Shown here: positions 22,190 through 34,140 of the stretch, one piece after another
Position numbering within the stretch: position 1 is the first letter of the stretch
How the letters are laid out: each line of letters begins with the position of its first letter
Origin: Agarophyton chilense
Lineage: Eukaryota; Rhodophyta; Florideophyceae; Gracilariales; Gracilariaceae
Direction: 5' to 3'
Length of the DNA stretch: 64,000 bases
Assembly (NCBI GenBank): GCA_030374765.1
Contig: JARGXX010000092.1
Span: 2,330,001 to 2,394,000 of the forward strand
Position numbers and translations under genes: made by a program
Notes under the pieces: generated by a model
Databases searched by the model: none
Seen by the model: only the letters and a program-made list of their open reading frames with translations
Told to the model about the DNA's origin: nothing

Positions 22190-22622
22190 TTTTCATCCAG
22201 CTATTGGAAATTCTCTCTGTAATGACGCTTTATCATTGCACTTGCAGCGTGCTTTGGCCTTTCCCATCTGGCTTGTGGCTAGTGTAGTGCATTTTAGCAG
22301 CTCGTTCCTCGAGAGTAGGTGAAAATGAGCAGCAATCGGCATGTCTTCATCTTTAGTTCTGTACGAGCGACTCTCGATTGGCAAGGCCGGTGAGAGGTAA
22401 GATAGTACAAATTCGAATGGCGCTTACTTCTTAGTCGAATGAACTTGCATATTGTACGCGTAGCACAGCTTGTCTGCGTAGGGATCTCAGTCCTTGGAGT
22501 GTTCAGAAATGTAGTGCCGTTGGGCGGCGAGTAGCCTAGGGTTGTACCGTACCATCTGCGCGTTACATTGCGGATGATACTTCGAGGTGAGCACGTTCCT
22601 TATTTCCAGTATCTTCCATACA
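22190..22622 (-). pseudogene. G2 integrase, C-terminal half (left of the nested insertion)
   Basis: Reading leftwards from the insertion, the peptide begins QDVWKILEIRNVLTSKYHPQ, matching the G3 integrase QDVCRILDVRNLFVTTYHPQ. The segment holding the catalytic Glu reads NAQMVRYN instead of GNGQVERFN, so the Glu is lost. In-frame stops occur, one of them (TAA before APFEFVLS) at the same alignment position as a TAA in G3. It continues the fragment at 27572-28348. Confidence 0.8.
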
Positions 22623-22627
22623 TCTTG
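22623..22627. repeat. target site duplication of G1, left copy
   Basis: TCTTG directly abuts the left LTR and is repeated at 27567-27571. Confidence 0.85.
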
Positions 22628-22840
22628 TGTAAGAGAGATGACATAATAAGGAATGAATTTCACGTCTACTCACTGTAACGATGAATCCTGCTGCTTCTAT
22701 CGTTGCGGCACAAATCATATAGCTTATATAAACATGTTTGTGACCACTTATATGTTAAAATCGGATTCAAACATATCAATTTCTAATAAGCGGTTGCTAC
22801 GTAATAACAAGAAATGGATGTCACGTAATACTATATTACA
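22628..22840 (-). repeat. G1 3' LTR (left)
   Basis: 213 bp, plus-strand ends TGTAAGAGAG and TATATTACA; pairs with 27355-27566. Confidence 0.9.
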
Positions 22841-22881
22841 TTCACCCTCTCTTTGGAATCGGGCGTCCTCTTCGATTCCTC

Positions 22882-24483
22882 TTATGCAAGGATGCAATCT
22901 TTGCAGTTGCTTACTTCGCTTTTCGCCATCCAAATAGCTTCTTCCGGTGTTGTGTTCTCAAAATGAACCAGGTAGTAGACCTTTCGACGTGAATTTTTCT
23001 TATTCAAGGTTTTCTTGACTTCCTGTTCGACGTTACCTTCGGCATCAATTATTACAGAAAGTGTAGTTTTGTCAATTTCTGGCCTCAAGTACTTCTTAAG
23101 CTTCGAAACGTGAAAAACATTGTGAGCACGTTTCATCGTTGGAGGGAGCTCTATCTTGTACGTGACCGGGCCCATAATTTCAGTAATTGCTAGAGGACGA
23201 ACAAATTTCGGTCTCCATTTCTTCGGTAGATCTGCGCTAGATTCCATTCCCGTACCAGCAAGATTCAACATCACCAAATCTCCAACTTTGAAGCAATCTT
23301 GTTTTCTCTTATGGTTGGCGTAGTATATTTGTTGTGCTTGTGCCACAGCAAGGTTACCACGCGCCATTGCTTTAAACACCTTTCACCGTTCGAGCTTGTT
23401 CACTGCTGCCTGGAAATTCGAAGCAGTACCAGATACTCTTGTCAATTGAGAATGGGGTACGTATATCAGATCGATTTCATACGGAGTCAGTCCTGTGCTC
23501 TTTTGCTTTGATGAGTTGTATTCGAACTCAAGCTCTCTGAGAAATGAGTCCCAATCTTTCGGCCTCTCCTGGATAATGTGACGAAGCATCTGGCTAAGTG
23601 TCCGAATAGTATTCTGGCTTTGCCCGTCAGTCTGCAGGTGTCCTTTTGTTGCCATGTTTTTTGCAATTTTCAGCGTGTCGGTGATTCCTTCGAAGTACTT
23701 CGATGAAAATGGAGTATCTCTGTCCAAGATAATGCTATCCGGCATAATATGCTTAGAAAATACATAGTCAAACAACAACTGAACAGCATCATAAGTTTTT
23801 ATACTCGTGTTTGTTGAGATAAAGAGACTGCGTTTCGAAAGTTTTTCTACAATGAAAAACACAGAGTCATTTCCTTTATCGGATGTGGGGAATTCTGAAA
23901 GAAAATCCATCGCCAATACCTCTCAACAATTCTTTGGAATTCTGAGTGGTTGTAGCAGTCCCCTGTCCTCGGCCCTTTCTTCCTTGTTATGTTGACAGGT
24001 GAGACACGAGCAAACGTCTTTCGCAACATCGTTGTACTTACCCTTCCAGTAGAACGACCTCGCGCACTGGTAAACGGATTTTTGCACTCCGAAATGGGGG
24101 CAAGTGTGTACTTCGGCGATGATTTCCTTTCTTAGATTTGCTGCTTGTGGCACAAAGAGCTTTCGCGTGTCTGCTTCTTTCCAGTAGATATTCTTGTCAT
24201 GAATTGTGTAGTTGCATGCATGCATACGGACTTTCTTCAAGTGCTGCGCTTCCTCGTTCGAAAACCACGCAATGAGTTCCTTCGACCATTTGTCAGTTCC
24301 ATAACCTTTCTGAATTCTCTGTCCTAGAGTGTTCTCCTTCAGACGTAATGCATTCAGAATCACGGAACTTGCGACATTCCTGCTTAGTGCATCAGCAGCA
24401 CAATTCGTCGGGCCCAGAATATGCTCCACTGTAAAAATGCAGCTTTGCAGCTCATGGATCCATCGCATCTGTCTTCCAGTCAA
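22882..24483 (-). pseudogene. G1 integrase with chromodomain-like tail
   Basis: From right to left the frames show the His/Cys zinc-binding region (HFGVQKSVYQCARSFYW..CLTCQHNK), core fragments (FFIVEKLSKRSLFI; DSIILDRDTPFSSKYF with the second catalytic Asp), and a C-terminal GPVTYKIELP beta-barrel followed by HNVFHVSKLKKYLRPEI. The end (KVYYLVHFENTTPEEAIW) resembles a chromodomain, which tethers integrase to histone marks in chromoviruses. Stops and frameshifts near 23380 and 23920 make it non-functional. Confidence 0.8.
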
Positions 24484-24552
24484 CTTTGTCTTCGACTTCA
24501 GATATCAGATTGGCTCATGGTATGTCTTCAGAGTGAGGGGTCTGTCTCTGAG

Positions 24553-25918
24553 CTAAACCGCCCATGATCTTAATGAAATCATCACTGCTAAAAATTCCAG
24601 GTCTCCCGTATCCCATCTCGTATCGGTATCTGTCAATCGATGAGATAAATATGCGAGCGGGTGACCATTTTGCTCAAGGGTTGCTCTCACGGAAAATTTA
24701 GACGCATCTGTCGTGAGCACGAAGGGTTCAGTCGAAGAAGGATGTCTGAGAAGCGGTGCATTCGTAAGCTTATGCTTTACTTTCTCGAACGCATTTCTTT
24801 CTCTTTCAATCCATATGAAATCCTTTCTTCGAACCATATTAGTCAATAGCAACACCATACCACAGTATTTCTTCATGAATCCGCGGTAGAAATTTGCCAG
24901 GCCTAAGAACCTCTGCACTTCCTTTACATTCTTTGGTGGAGGCCACTCTTGAACTGCATTTACCAATCTCCTCTGCGTCCTTATTCCTTCAGAACTAATC
25001 TTGTAACAAAGGTAATCGACTCCTTAAAGTCCAAAAGCACATTTGCTTGGTCGTAGGTACAGCTTTTGCTTACACAAAACTTCAAACACATGCCTTAGGG
25101 GTTTTCGGTGCTGTTCCAGAGACTTACAGTATATTAATATATCGCCAAGATACCATTCCATACAATCACCAAGAAGGTCCTGTAGCAAAGTTTCGAGAAG
25201 GCCGAAGAACGTTTCTGGAGCGTTCGTCAGTCTGAAACATAACACCCGCCACTTGAAAGAACCGGATCGGGGTCTTATCGCCATTTTGTGACAGTCTTAA
25301 TCCTTCAATCTCATCTGTTGATACCCTCAAATGAGGTCAGGCTGAGAATAAGTGGTTGCGCTAGCTACCTGGTCGATCATCTCGTCGATTAGTGGGATCG
25401 GGCAACGATCAGGAATCGTGATCTTGTTTAAAGCTCTGAAGTCGCAAACCATACGTAACTCACTGTTCTTCTTCTTTACGAAGAATAATGGTGCGCCATA
25501 TGGCGATGAGGGTGGTCGAATCAGTTCCCTGTAAAGGTACTTCTGCAATCGCAGCTTCAGCTCTTTCAACTCTTTTGGGGACAATCGGATATCTGGTTTT
25601 ACTGGAGGGGGTGCTCCAGGTTTTGAGGTTATTCGTAAGCTCCATTACACGTGTTGGGTGTAGTCCTTCCGGCAAATCTCCCCGAAAAATGTCTATATAG
25701 TCGGTAAGTATATCCTTGAAGCTATTCTTTGTTTTCACATTTTCTAAGTCAGAAGCCCCACGTCCTGTAGTTCGAGCCATGTACAACTCACAGTTTCCTT
25801 TCTTCAGTACCCGCGTCAGTTTCTTGAATGACATTCTTTTCAACATTTTCGAATTGCAGGAGTTCTTAATCGTCCTTGGAAGAACCTTTACCGTTGTCCC
25901 ATAAGATCTTGTCAACAA
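24553..25918 (-). pseudogene. G1 reverse transcriptase and RNase H
   Basis: Three overlapping frames. RT motifs visible: KLRLQKYLYRELIRPPSSPYGAP, MVCDFRALNKITIPDRCPIPLIDE, then RWRVLCFRLTNAPETF and WYLGDILIY, where the catalytic Tyr-x-Asp-Asp box reads YLGD (one Asp replaced by Gly). RNase H fragments include FVLTTDASKFSVRATLEQ. Frameshifts near 25300-25500 and 25000. Confidence 0.85.
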
Positions 25919-25960
25919 TAATGCGATACTAGCCCAATTGATATCTGGATTCAGATTTCT

Positions 25961-26819
25961 TCACCAAGATCGTCCCAATATGAGAACTGGGGGATCTTCT
26001 TCACTATTCATATCGATGAGGAAGACACTCTCAGTAGACAAATATCCGTTGACATTCAATACTGAAGAGAGTTTACCTATTACTGGTCTTGCTGTCTTGT
26101 TTCCAAGTTCAACTTCTACGCCAGCTGTATCCTCCACATCAAGACCAAACTCCTGAGCTGTTTTAAATGCCATGAAGTTATGGGAAGCAAAGGAATCAAC
26201 AACCACGCGAATAGGATGTCCGCAAAAGGTTGCGTCGTACACCCAGTTCGCTTCCTCTGCCATGCTCATGGCAGAAAGGCGAAGCATTTACATGATGCCT
26301 TCAGGAGCCGCACTGCCCTGTGGCGTTACTCGTCTTTTGAGTTCGTGTTCGTTTGACTTTTCCCGTCTCCACAACAAGAATGATCAGGGTCACTCCAGCC
26401 CTTACGTCCACACTTGAAACATCGTTCATTCATCCTGTACAGCTTATTTTCTCCTCTTTTACCGGACCAAAGCTGACAGTGTTATCGTCCTTTCGGCTAG
26501 GCTTTGCGTCCTTTTTGAAGTCGGAGAATGTTTTTCCTCTCTTGTTCTTCTTAGTTTCGAACCGTCTTTTGTCCTCGTTTGTATTCTTTTGAAGCTCACC
26601 ACTTAGTTTCATTGAGAGCTCTAGTGTCCTTTCGTAGTTGTATGCTACCTGAATACTTGTACGACCTGTACGGTTAAGGGGTTGGGAATCAGGGAAGCGT
26701 TTTGCAAACCTTCCTATGTAGGACTTGGGTACGTTGTTGAAAAAATAAATGTAAGCCTCGTTCGTTGGAGTACCACACAACGTAAGCAAGTCTTCCAAAG
26801 ATGCTATATGCTCGTTCAA
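25961..26819 (-). pseudogene. G1 Gag zinc knuckle and aspartic protease
   Basis: The Gag tail carries a CFKCGRKG...H-C knuckle (~26380-26440). The following frame reads IRVVVDSFASHNF, where the protease D[ST]GA box is altered to DSFA, and ends DPPVLILGRSW, the usual end of a retroviral-type protease. Stops separate the parts. Confidence 0.75.
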
Positions 26820-27354
26820 ATCGATTGAATGTTTCAGCTAAATATCTATCAGCTGCACACGTGCGGCGGCTTTCTTATTTGTAGGAATAAATTCATGAAT
26901 CATCTCAAGCTTCAAATCCCAAAGCGTCTGATGTTTTTGGTTTTCGCGGTCTAAACGAAGAAATTACGATGCTGCGCGGTCCTGCAAGTGACATTCAACG
27001 AAAGCCACCAATTTTTCTTCAGAGTAGTTAAATAAGGTTCAATACTTTTCGATTGAGTAACAGAAACTTTTTACTCGCTTATGCTTGCGGTCGGCAGTAG
27101 TCCCTCTGAAAAGCGAAACCGGCGGAGACTTGAAAACATTGGCGCCAGTATTATGACCATTGTTTATCTGCGCTTGAAGAGTCTTGATGAGATCAGCATG
27201 CTGCTGCACTGTCGTTTTGAAGACAATCAGCTGTTTCTGGAACTATGAAGCATCAGCTTGCTTCACATCATGGTTTTCGTCACCGTTTCTACGGCTGCGC
27301 GTAACTGCGCTTATTTCTGCCCAGGTGTTCCTGAAATTGTTAGATGCTACCAAA
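26820..27354. other. G1 5' Gag-coding and leader region, decayed
   Basis: Minus-strand Gag continues in short broken frames (matrix/capsid-like, no clear motif) up to the primer-binding site at 27343-27352. Confidence 0.5.
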
Positions 27355-27566
27355 TGTAAGAGAGGATATATAATGAGGACTGAACTTCAAGTTTACGCAC
27401 TGCCAAGATGAATCCTGCCGCTTCTATCGTTGCGGCATAAATCATGTCGCTTATTTAGACATGTTTGTGACCGCTTATATGTTTAAATCGGATTTAAACA
27501 TATGAATTTGTAATAAGCGGTGCTACGTAATAACAAAAAATGGATGTCACGTAATACTATATTACA
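27355..27566 (-). repeat. G1 5' LTR (right)
   Basis: 212 bp, ends TG...CA, partner of 22628-22840. Confidence 0.9.
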
Positions 27567-27571
27567 TCTTG
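27567..27571. repeat. target site duplication of G1, right copy
   Basis: TCTTG, identical to 22623-22627. Confidence 0.85.
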
Positions 27572-28348
27572 AGAAAGGCGTGCAACAAATTGCTTACCAA
27601 TATCTGAGAACAGAGTATCCGGCGGTCTGTAGTAATACACCCAGTAGTGGATATACGATGGTGCTTTCAGAGCAGTGCTGATCGGTTGCAGCGAAAAATT
27701 CTCGACCTGCTCAGAGAAGCGATCAGAAATTACCAGAAGGTATCTGTTTCCACGCTTCGAGCGAATCAATCATCCGAGTATATCGATACTGAAATACTGC
27801 AAAGGCCCTCTTGCATGGAATAACTTCAGTTCCTTCTTCTTATTGCACAGCTTAATGCGACATCGAGCGCCTGTTCCGCATAACTTTGATGTCTCCTGAT
27901 AATCCATTGTCAAAGCAGTGCAATAAAAAACCGTTCCGAGGGTTAGATACAGCTTTAGTCCTCCTGGATCATCAGACAGATGTAAATATAAAGCCGAATT
28001 CAGTACTTCGCTCTTCAGAACGTGTGAAACCACGATTCGATAATGAGCTTCGATGGTTCGAAGAAGAAAACCTCGATCATCGAGTCGAAATGGTACCTCA
28101 TTCCCCCCGTTAACACGAGATTGGATAGCCGTACAGAAGGCGTCCGCGGTCTGTTCACACAGAAGCTCTTCAAGCGCTTTTCGTTCGAGTTGATCATCGG
28201 GATCTGTTTTTTTTGTTTGGGTTACCAGTAATACAAAAGCATAATCTTCCTTTTCCAGATTGCTTTTCTCTTCTATATCTTTCGTTATTAAATTCTCCAT
28301 TACCAAACATAGTATTTCGTCATTAATTTCCAATTTGGTTTCGCCCAA
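27572..28348 (-). pseudogene. G2 integrase, N-terminal half
   Basis: The frame 28348-27770 gives GGLKLYLTLGTVFYC, a decayed zinc-binding region (CGTGARCRIKLCNK), and PLQYFSIDILG with the first catalytic Asp. After a stop, GNRYLLVISDRFS and LFSDIGKQFVARLSQDV follow (second Asp present). These parallel G3's RGHRYLLVISDRFS and LLSDNGGQFASKFFQDV. The frame is cut at the G1 insertion point. Confidence 0.85.
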
Positions 28349-31101
28349 AGTATTGAGTCACGAGATTGCGTCAGCATGAACGTTTAAAACCCTCTTCTTG
28401 TAGTCGATGGAGAAGTCCACTTCAGAAAGGCGTAAAAGCCATCGCATTAACCGTCACGAAAGGTTGATATTTGACATGAGCCATATCAAAAATGAGTAAT
28501 TGCTATTGACCGTAAAATCTACTCCTTTGAGTTAGGGTCGTACAGTCGTTAGAGCTCATAGCAGAGCAAGTCCTTCATTTTCTGATTCCTAGTAATTTTT
28601 CTTTGCTTCATGCAGTGACTGTGGCCAGTATGTAATGAGATCTCGTTTGCCGTCTTGGTGATCCTAGAAAAAAACTCACCCTACCATATACTAACTTGAC
28701 TCAGTGTCGACGGAATAGGGAAGATCTGTTTTCAGAAGTGCTATGACAGGAGCTGATGTCAGTGTTCGTTTCATCTTCTCGAAGGCTCCTGTCTCGGATG
28801 TTCCGAATCATTTCAACAGCACAGGTTGCCTTTTTTCCAGAAATGCGTTTAGAGGCGCTGCAATGTGCGAATAACGAGGTAAAAATCGTCTGTAGACTTT
28901 AGAAATCCCCAGAAAGGCTCACATCAATATCCGTATTCTAGGAAGTTTCGCTTAAATAATTGCAGCAGTTTTCACTTCTTCCATTTCCAGCATTTCTGGT
29001 CAGCCCCTATGTACCTTTTTTTATTTTTGGTTTGTAAACCATTCCCATTTTTTTATGTTCATTGTAATTCCAGCATCTCTTAGCTCCTTGAGGAACCCTT
29101 CCATATCTATGAAGTTATTTTGAAAACTGTTACTGAAGACAATCACGTCATCTACATAGACCAAGCATGTCTTCCTCTTATATCGTGACGAGATAGTATC
29201 GATAGCTTGCTGAAACATTTGTTAGGCGTAATGGAACTCGCTTAAAACGATACAGTCCCTCAAAATAGAAGAATGACGTCTTTTCTTGGCTCTTTGGGGC
29301 AATGGGTACTTTCCAGTATCCGCAATTTGCATGCAGGGTAGTAAAAACGTTAGCTTATCAAAGTCTGTCGATGCAGTCATCCATGTGTGTCAACGTGTAT
29401 GTATCCCTTATAGTTACCACGTTCAGTTTGTGGTAATCAACTCAAAAGCGCGAAGATTTATCTTTTTGAGAGCGAATTCCACTGGGGACGGCCCTGCTCA
29501 TTGAGCTGGCTCAATAATTCCTTTCTCCGGCATGAATTCAACGTGTTTCTGCTCGATCTGACGTGTACGCTGGCCTACCCAATAAGGTTTAGAAACTGAT
29601 CTGGTACCCTGTATAACGTCAATGTGATGTTCCGTAGCGGCAATCTGGGCAATGTGGCCATTTTCCATATGCGAACGATTCAAAAGTACCTTGCGCAATC
29701 TTGCTTCTTATTCACAGGAAACGTGTTCCATCTTCACGCCCTCGAGAGCTTTTGTTTCTTTTGTTCAGAGAAATTCCCCTCCATCATGCTTTCTTTGTCC
29801 TGCTCTGCTTCTGTCTGTTTCGACTGCGGTTCATTTTCAAGCGTGCTATCTAAGAGGTCTGCCGTCATTATGTGTGTGGGTGCCACAACCGAAGGATGCG
29901 CAAAAGAGGTCCCGAGTAACCGATTCTTGTACACGGGGCGCTATTCTGAGCCAACGTTGATCACTAAAATCTTGAAAGTTCTCTTCGGTTTCACCTGTGC
30001 GATACCGTTAGTGACAAGCAATTCACAATTAAACCACAAAAAAAGAATTCGGCTGAATGAAAATAAGTCCATACTTCTCAGTAATAACTGATGTCCAAGC
30101 CGGACATTACGGCGGTACCATCTTCAACTAAAAAGCCAAAATCTTGGTAAAATTATGCATAGTGAGTCTTCATATTAAACTGAAAGTGGTAACGGTTTTT
30201 CGGAAGCTTGGCGCTACAGCGGTTTGAGCACGAAAGCTACGGTTGTTCCGTCATCCAGTTCCACTTCCCGTTTTTCCCCCGAACTGATTCGACAAAAATG
30301 TCGCAGTACTCCCAACCCGGAAGAACTGGTGCTACTAACGTGTAACACACGATAAAAGATTACGTGACAACATGATTCCCTCACCGAACGACAAGTCTCA
30401 CAATTCCAAGAGTCTTTATCGGTCTCCTTTTTGCATCCCAGACATCCGGTAGCTGTACATCTTGGATTAGAGCTCGCTCTTCGGTTCGCAGTTCAGACAG
30501 TCTGACAAAGTTCGAACTGGCTCATGGATCCAACACAACGAGTCTGCGTGACAACAGTGATCGAGACAAGCACACATATTCATAAACCTTATAATATCTA
30601 CGGACCATGACCATAATTACTCAGTTCTTATTGTGGGACATATATGTGTTCTCCGAGAGCGTTCTAAAGTACGTTCGAGCTGAACTCGTTTGGTGATATC
30701 CAAAGATCTATAATAGCCTTAGAAGGACCTCAGGTTAAACTTCCCAAAAAAACGAGCCCATATCAGTTCCCCGGTCGTCGTTATCGGCTTGGTCACAACC
30801 GACCATGTGAGGGCTTTCTCATTTAGTTTGCCGAACAATTGTGGTTCTCCTTCGACATTTTGGCATTAATTTTATTTCGATGGGAAGCTGCCTGTGATGC
30901 TTTAGTGTTCTGAATTTTAGTAGGACCTCTTCTGAGATGATCAGAAATACCCCAAGCTTTGGCTTCTAATACAAATAACCTGAAATTCTGGTGCGTTCTG
31001 CCTCCCAGAGGGCTCCAAATTTCAATACCATTCGATATTACTCCCTGTAGGATAGGGTGAATTTTGATGACAGAAGGTGTCTTCCGTAGCAACTGTGGCA
31101 T
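28349..31101 (-). pseudogene. G2 protease, reverse transcriptase and RNase H remnants
   Basis: Recognisable islands, right to left: a weak protease-region peptide at 31101-30823; HHIDVIQGTRSVSKPYWVGQ and EKGIIEPAQ at 29698-29498 (compare G3 HRIDLLPNTRPNAQHPYRAG and AGVIEPAP); and KRKTCLVYVDDVIVFSN at 29218-29021 with an intact YVDD box. Between them frames are shifted or lost. RNase H is barely detectable near 28.4-28.6 kb. Confidence 0.7.
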
Positions 31102-32975
31102 ATCAGGGCATCCCTCTTAATTCTCATCTGAGCCGAATTCTGTCCACGGCTATCGCCCCATCTTGGCTTCTTTGAAGTGAATCCTGTCGCGGGTGGGACC
31201 AGCCTATTACCTCTGTAAGGGTATTGGGGCTGCTCCATAACAAGTATATCATCCTCCTTGAGGGGGTCAGTAGACGGCTTTACCGTAGTAGGTACCGAAC
31301 CTTCTAGGTCGTCCAGTTAATGAAGGACGTCCTCCATAAACTGAATTTTCTGACGTGGCATGTTCGTCGAAAGGTGCGAGTACTCTGGCGATTCCATATA
31401 TAATAATTTGCTTCACTTCGCAGCGTGTTGGGATGTCCCTTTGCGAGGGGGTACAATCCTAAGTGACGTGTACTACCGCGACGAGCGCGAACTGCTTCAC
31501 ATTCAGTCTGTGTGTAATGCACTAATTCCGAAAGAATAACAAGAGCATGCTTCTATCGATGACAGACTATCGATGACTTGATAGTGTAATCTAAGCCATC
31601 GACAAATAGCTTCATCTTATCATCGGTAGAATGAGCATTTCTACAAAAAGTGGCTGCATCCTTGAGTCTTGAACTGTATTCAACCTCTTTCTCACCAGAC
31701 GTCTAGATAACATCCCTGAGATTCAGAATAGCTTCCTGAATTCAGCTCGACGTTGCATAACTACGCAGGAGAACCTGCCCAGCTTCTGCCAATTCGGTGG
31801 CTCCAACTTCATCAACTATAAGTGAACCACTCACAGTGCGCTATTGCTTTTAAGAAAATCCAGTTAGATAATGTGTAAGAGCCACCAATACTTTAGCTTT
31901 ACTCATTCCTAGAGCGTCGGCTTCGGTAACAAAATTAACTGAAGAACTCAAACACGAGTATTGGATCCTTCCCAGAAGGCGTAAGATCATCGAGTCTAAC
32001 CTTAAAACGCTTAATTTGATCGATTACTTTTTCCGTTTTGCATCCAGCTGGCTTGCTCTTTCGGACTTTCAATCGATACAAGAAATATTTCATAATATTC
32101 CGATTAAGTGGATTGGTGCGTGGAAGGGGCTTCAGGCTTTTGTAAGCCGTCCCATTTTGCGACGCGACATGTTTGACCACTTTTCTTCCTTATCGATCTA
32201 CGAGTGTCATTTTCGCTAGAACTATCATCCTATGATGAGCTGTTCTATTTGGATTCGTCCGAGTTACAATAACATTCCACTGAACTATCGGATTCTTCTT
32301 CACTGTCACTTTCCCTTGTGAAATTCTTTGATTTCGAATTTTTCGGAAAAAGATTCTGCCTCTTCGGCTAATGCTCGCTCGACTGCGCTTCGGCAACCAT
32401 CAATAAAGCATCCTGGACTTTTGGGTGCGGAATTGATATCGGTATTTTCACCACAGTTTCCAATCGCTCCAAGCTATGGTTGACACGTGAGAGGACATGT
32501 CCAAGACTAAATAGCAATCCTGGAAAAGCTCCCCTGAAATTTCCCTGCTCTTCTAGCATATGATTGAGATTTTCTTGGATTGTCCGAACTGTCTCGGCCA
32601 TCCGATCTGTATCTAGTTTTCGTGCTTCAGGGCAATTCTCTCCCTTTCTAACGTTTCCTATGTTAACCTGAACAAGGTAACTGGACTTTTTGTTTGCTCC
32701 AGCCGGAATTTCTGCGTCCTAGATTCCGCACGGAGTTCGTGCGATTCATTTTGCAAGGCTGTCTCTCTCATGACATTACGTATAGATAAGGTAGTAAGTA
32801 TTTGAACGACCGTCGTCGATACCTCCGAGGGTGCGTCAGAGCTGCCTGTCAATCTTGACTTGCTTCTCGCCTGACAGTATAGGCGATTAACAGCCTCTAC
32901 AGAGGTATCTAAACGAGTGGCCGCTGACTCGGGCTTATCCTTACTCAAGCGGCTTCTGGTAGGTATCGTGCTCAA
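31102..32975 (-). pseudogene. G2 Gag remnants
   Basis: Frames at 32975-32658, 32601-32368, 32180-31935 and 31238-31038 follow G3 Gag in order. The third has KSLKPLPRTNPLNRNIMKYF and DPILVFEFF, matching G3 LRELKPTNPLYRKLISYRY and DPVLVLDFL. The last has DALICHSCYGRH, matching G3's AELICYLCYLRGH zinc knuckle but without its full Cys/His set. Confidence 0.7.
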
Positions 32976-33289
32976 ATGTCAACTGGTGAACAAGACTATC
33001 AAATGCGAACACGTTAAAAAACTTCACACAATTAAAAATATAAATATCGAAACCAAAAGAACCGAAATCAATGACGATAGCAAACGATGATTCACAAATC
33101 TTCACAAATAAACGGCGGGTTGACCGATGAACTCAGCGAACCGTCAAATCTGGTTCTAAACGTCTTCTGACACAACAGATTGCGTGAAGACAGGTCAAGG
33201 TTCTACTAATTGCTCGACGTATCTCGTACAGAAATATATTAGGGATTCAATGACGTGCGAAACACGAAAGGTACGGTTCAGGCGACCCA

Positions 33290-34140
33290 TTCTTTCACAC
33301 AAGTGTAATTATTTCAAAGTCTTTCAAGTCGAGAGACCAGTTTACGTGGTATTGTACAAAAGACTATAAGCCTCTCTAAAGCGGATGGGTTTCCACAAGA
33401 AACATCGCAGGACGCGTGCGTTGCCTCCCTAGCAACTGTTTTTAAAAGAAAGAACAAGGATTAAGAAAGGGGATGAACAGCGGAGCGTGAGGCAGAAACA
33501 GAGGCCTGTAGACGTGAGGTATTATTCCAATTACGGCGGTACGTAAGACAAATAAGATCGGCTCGAAGACATTTCTACACTTCAAATAAAAACAACAGAA
33601 CAGCAACAAAAACACACAAAACAAAGAATATAGAAGCCGTAAACAGCGCAACGGAGAGCATATTCTCATAAGAAGAGCTTTAGCTCCAGTGCGATTATCA
33701 CAGAGGCTATTGGTGTTCTTTAGTCGATGGAGACTTTGTGGTTCCTATCGAACAACGAGATTGTTGTAAGTTGGTTGTTTTTAAGCCTGTGCCTTCCTCA
33801 CCGGGGGCCAAGCGCCCTTTATTTTGCCAGGAGGCAACAAAGCTACTGTAATTTAATGTCTTTACTGTGGAGTACAAGACAGTAAATACTCTCAAATAAA
33901 GGAATTAACTACTTGGTGGTTGCACCATAAAAGTGTACAGCAGTACAATTCTTTTAGATAAATCTTGTATTCCAATCGTTCGCTGACGTATTATCCTCAA
34001 AACCACTCGTAACCGAGTACATTACCAAGAATAGATTATGAAGGCCGTATACCGACTTCGATGATTTTTCATCAATCGATTAAATATGGAATCTGAATGC
34101 CACACCTTCGATTCGAGCAGTATTTCACAAAAGAAATGGA
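33290..34140 (-). repeat. G2 right terminal repeat (5' LTR), approximate limits
   Basis: Partner of 17.9-18.77 kb. It lies just outside the Gag remnant, where a 5' LTR of a minus-strand element should be. Confidence 0.55.

Larger units (their letters stand above)
22628..27566 (-). mobile_element. G1: Ty3/gypsy retrotransposon nested in G2 integrase
   Basis: A 4.94-kb minus-strand element bounded by related 213- and 212-bp LTRs, each running TG...CA, and by perfect 5-bp TCTTG duplications. Just inside the right (5') LTR, 27343-27352 read on the minus strand gives TGGTAGCATC, a primer-binding site two bases from the LTR. Just inside the left (3') LTR is the purine tract AAAGAGAGGGTGAA. Gag zinc knuckle, protease, RT, RNase H, integrase and a chromodomain-like tail follow in order, all broken by stops and shifts. 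LTRs differ at roughly one position in seven, so the insertion is old. Confidence 0.9.
17900..34140 (-). mobile_element. G2: old Ty3/gypsy retrotransposon, split by a nested insertion
   Basis: Diverged direct repeats at about 17.9-18.77 kb and 33.29-34.14 kb flank minus-strand remnants in gypsy order: Gag (33.0-31.0 kb), protease region (~31-30 kb), RT with YVDD (29.7-29.0 kb), RNase H (~28.5 kb) and integrase (28.35-27.57 kb). The integrase resumes left of a nested element at 22.63-22.19 kb. Peptides match those of G3 in the same order, so both belong to one lineage. All frames are interrupted many times. Outer boundaries are approximate because the repeats have diverged. Confidence 0.65.
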
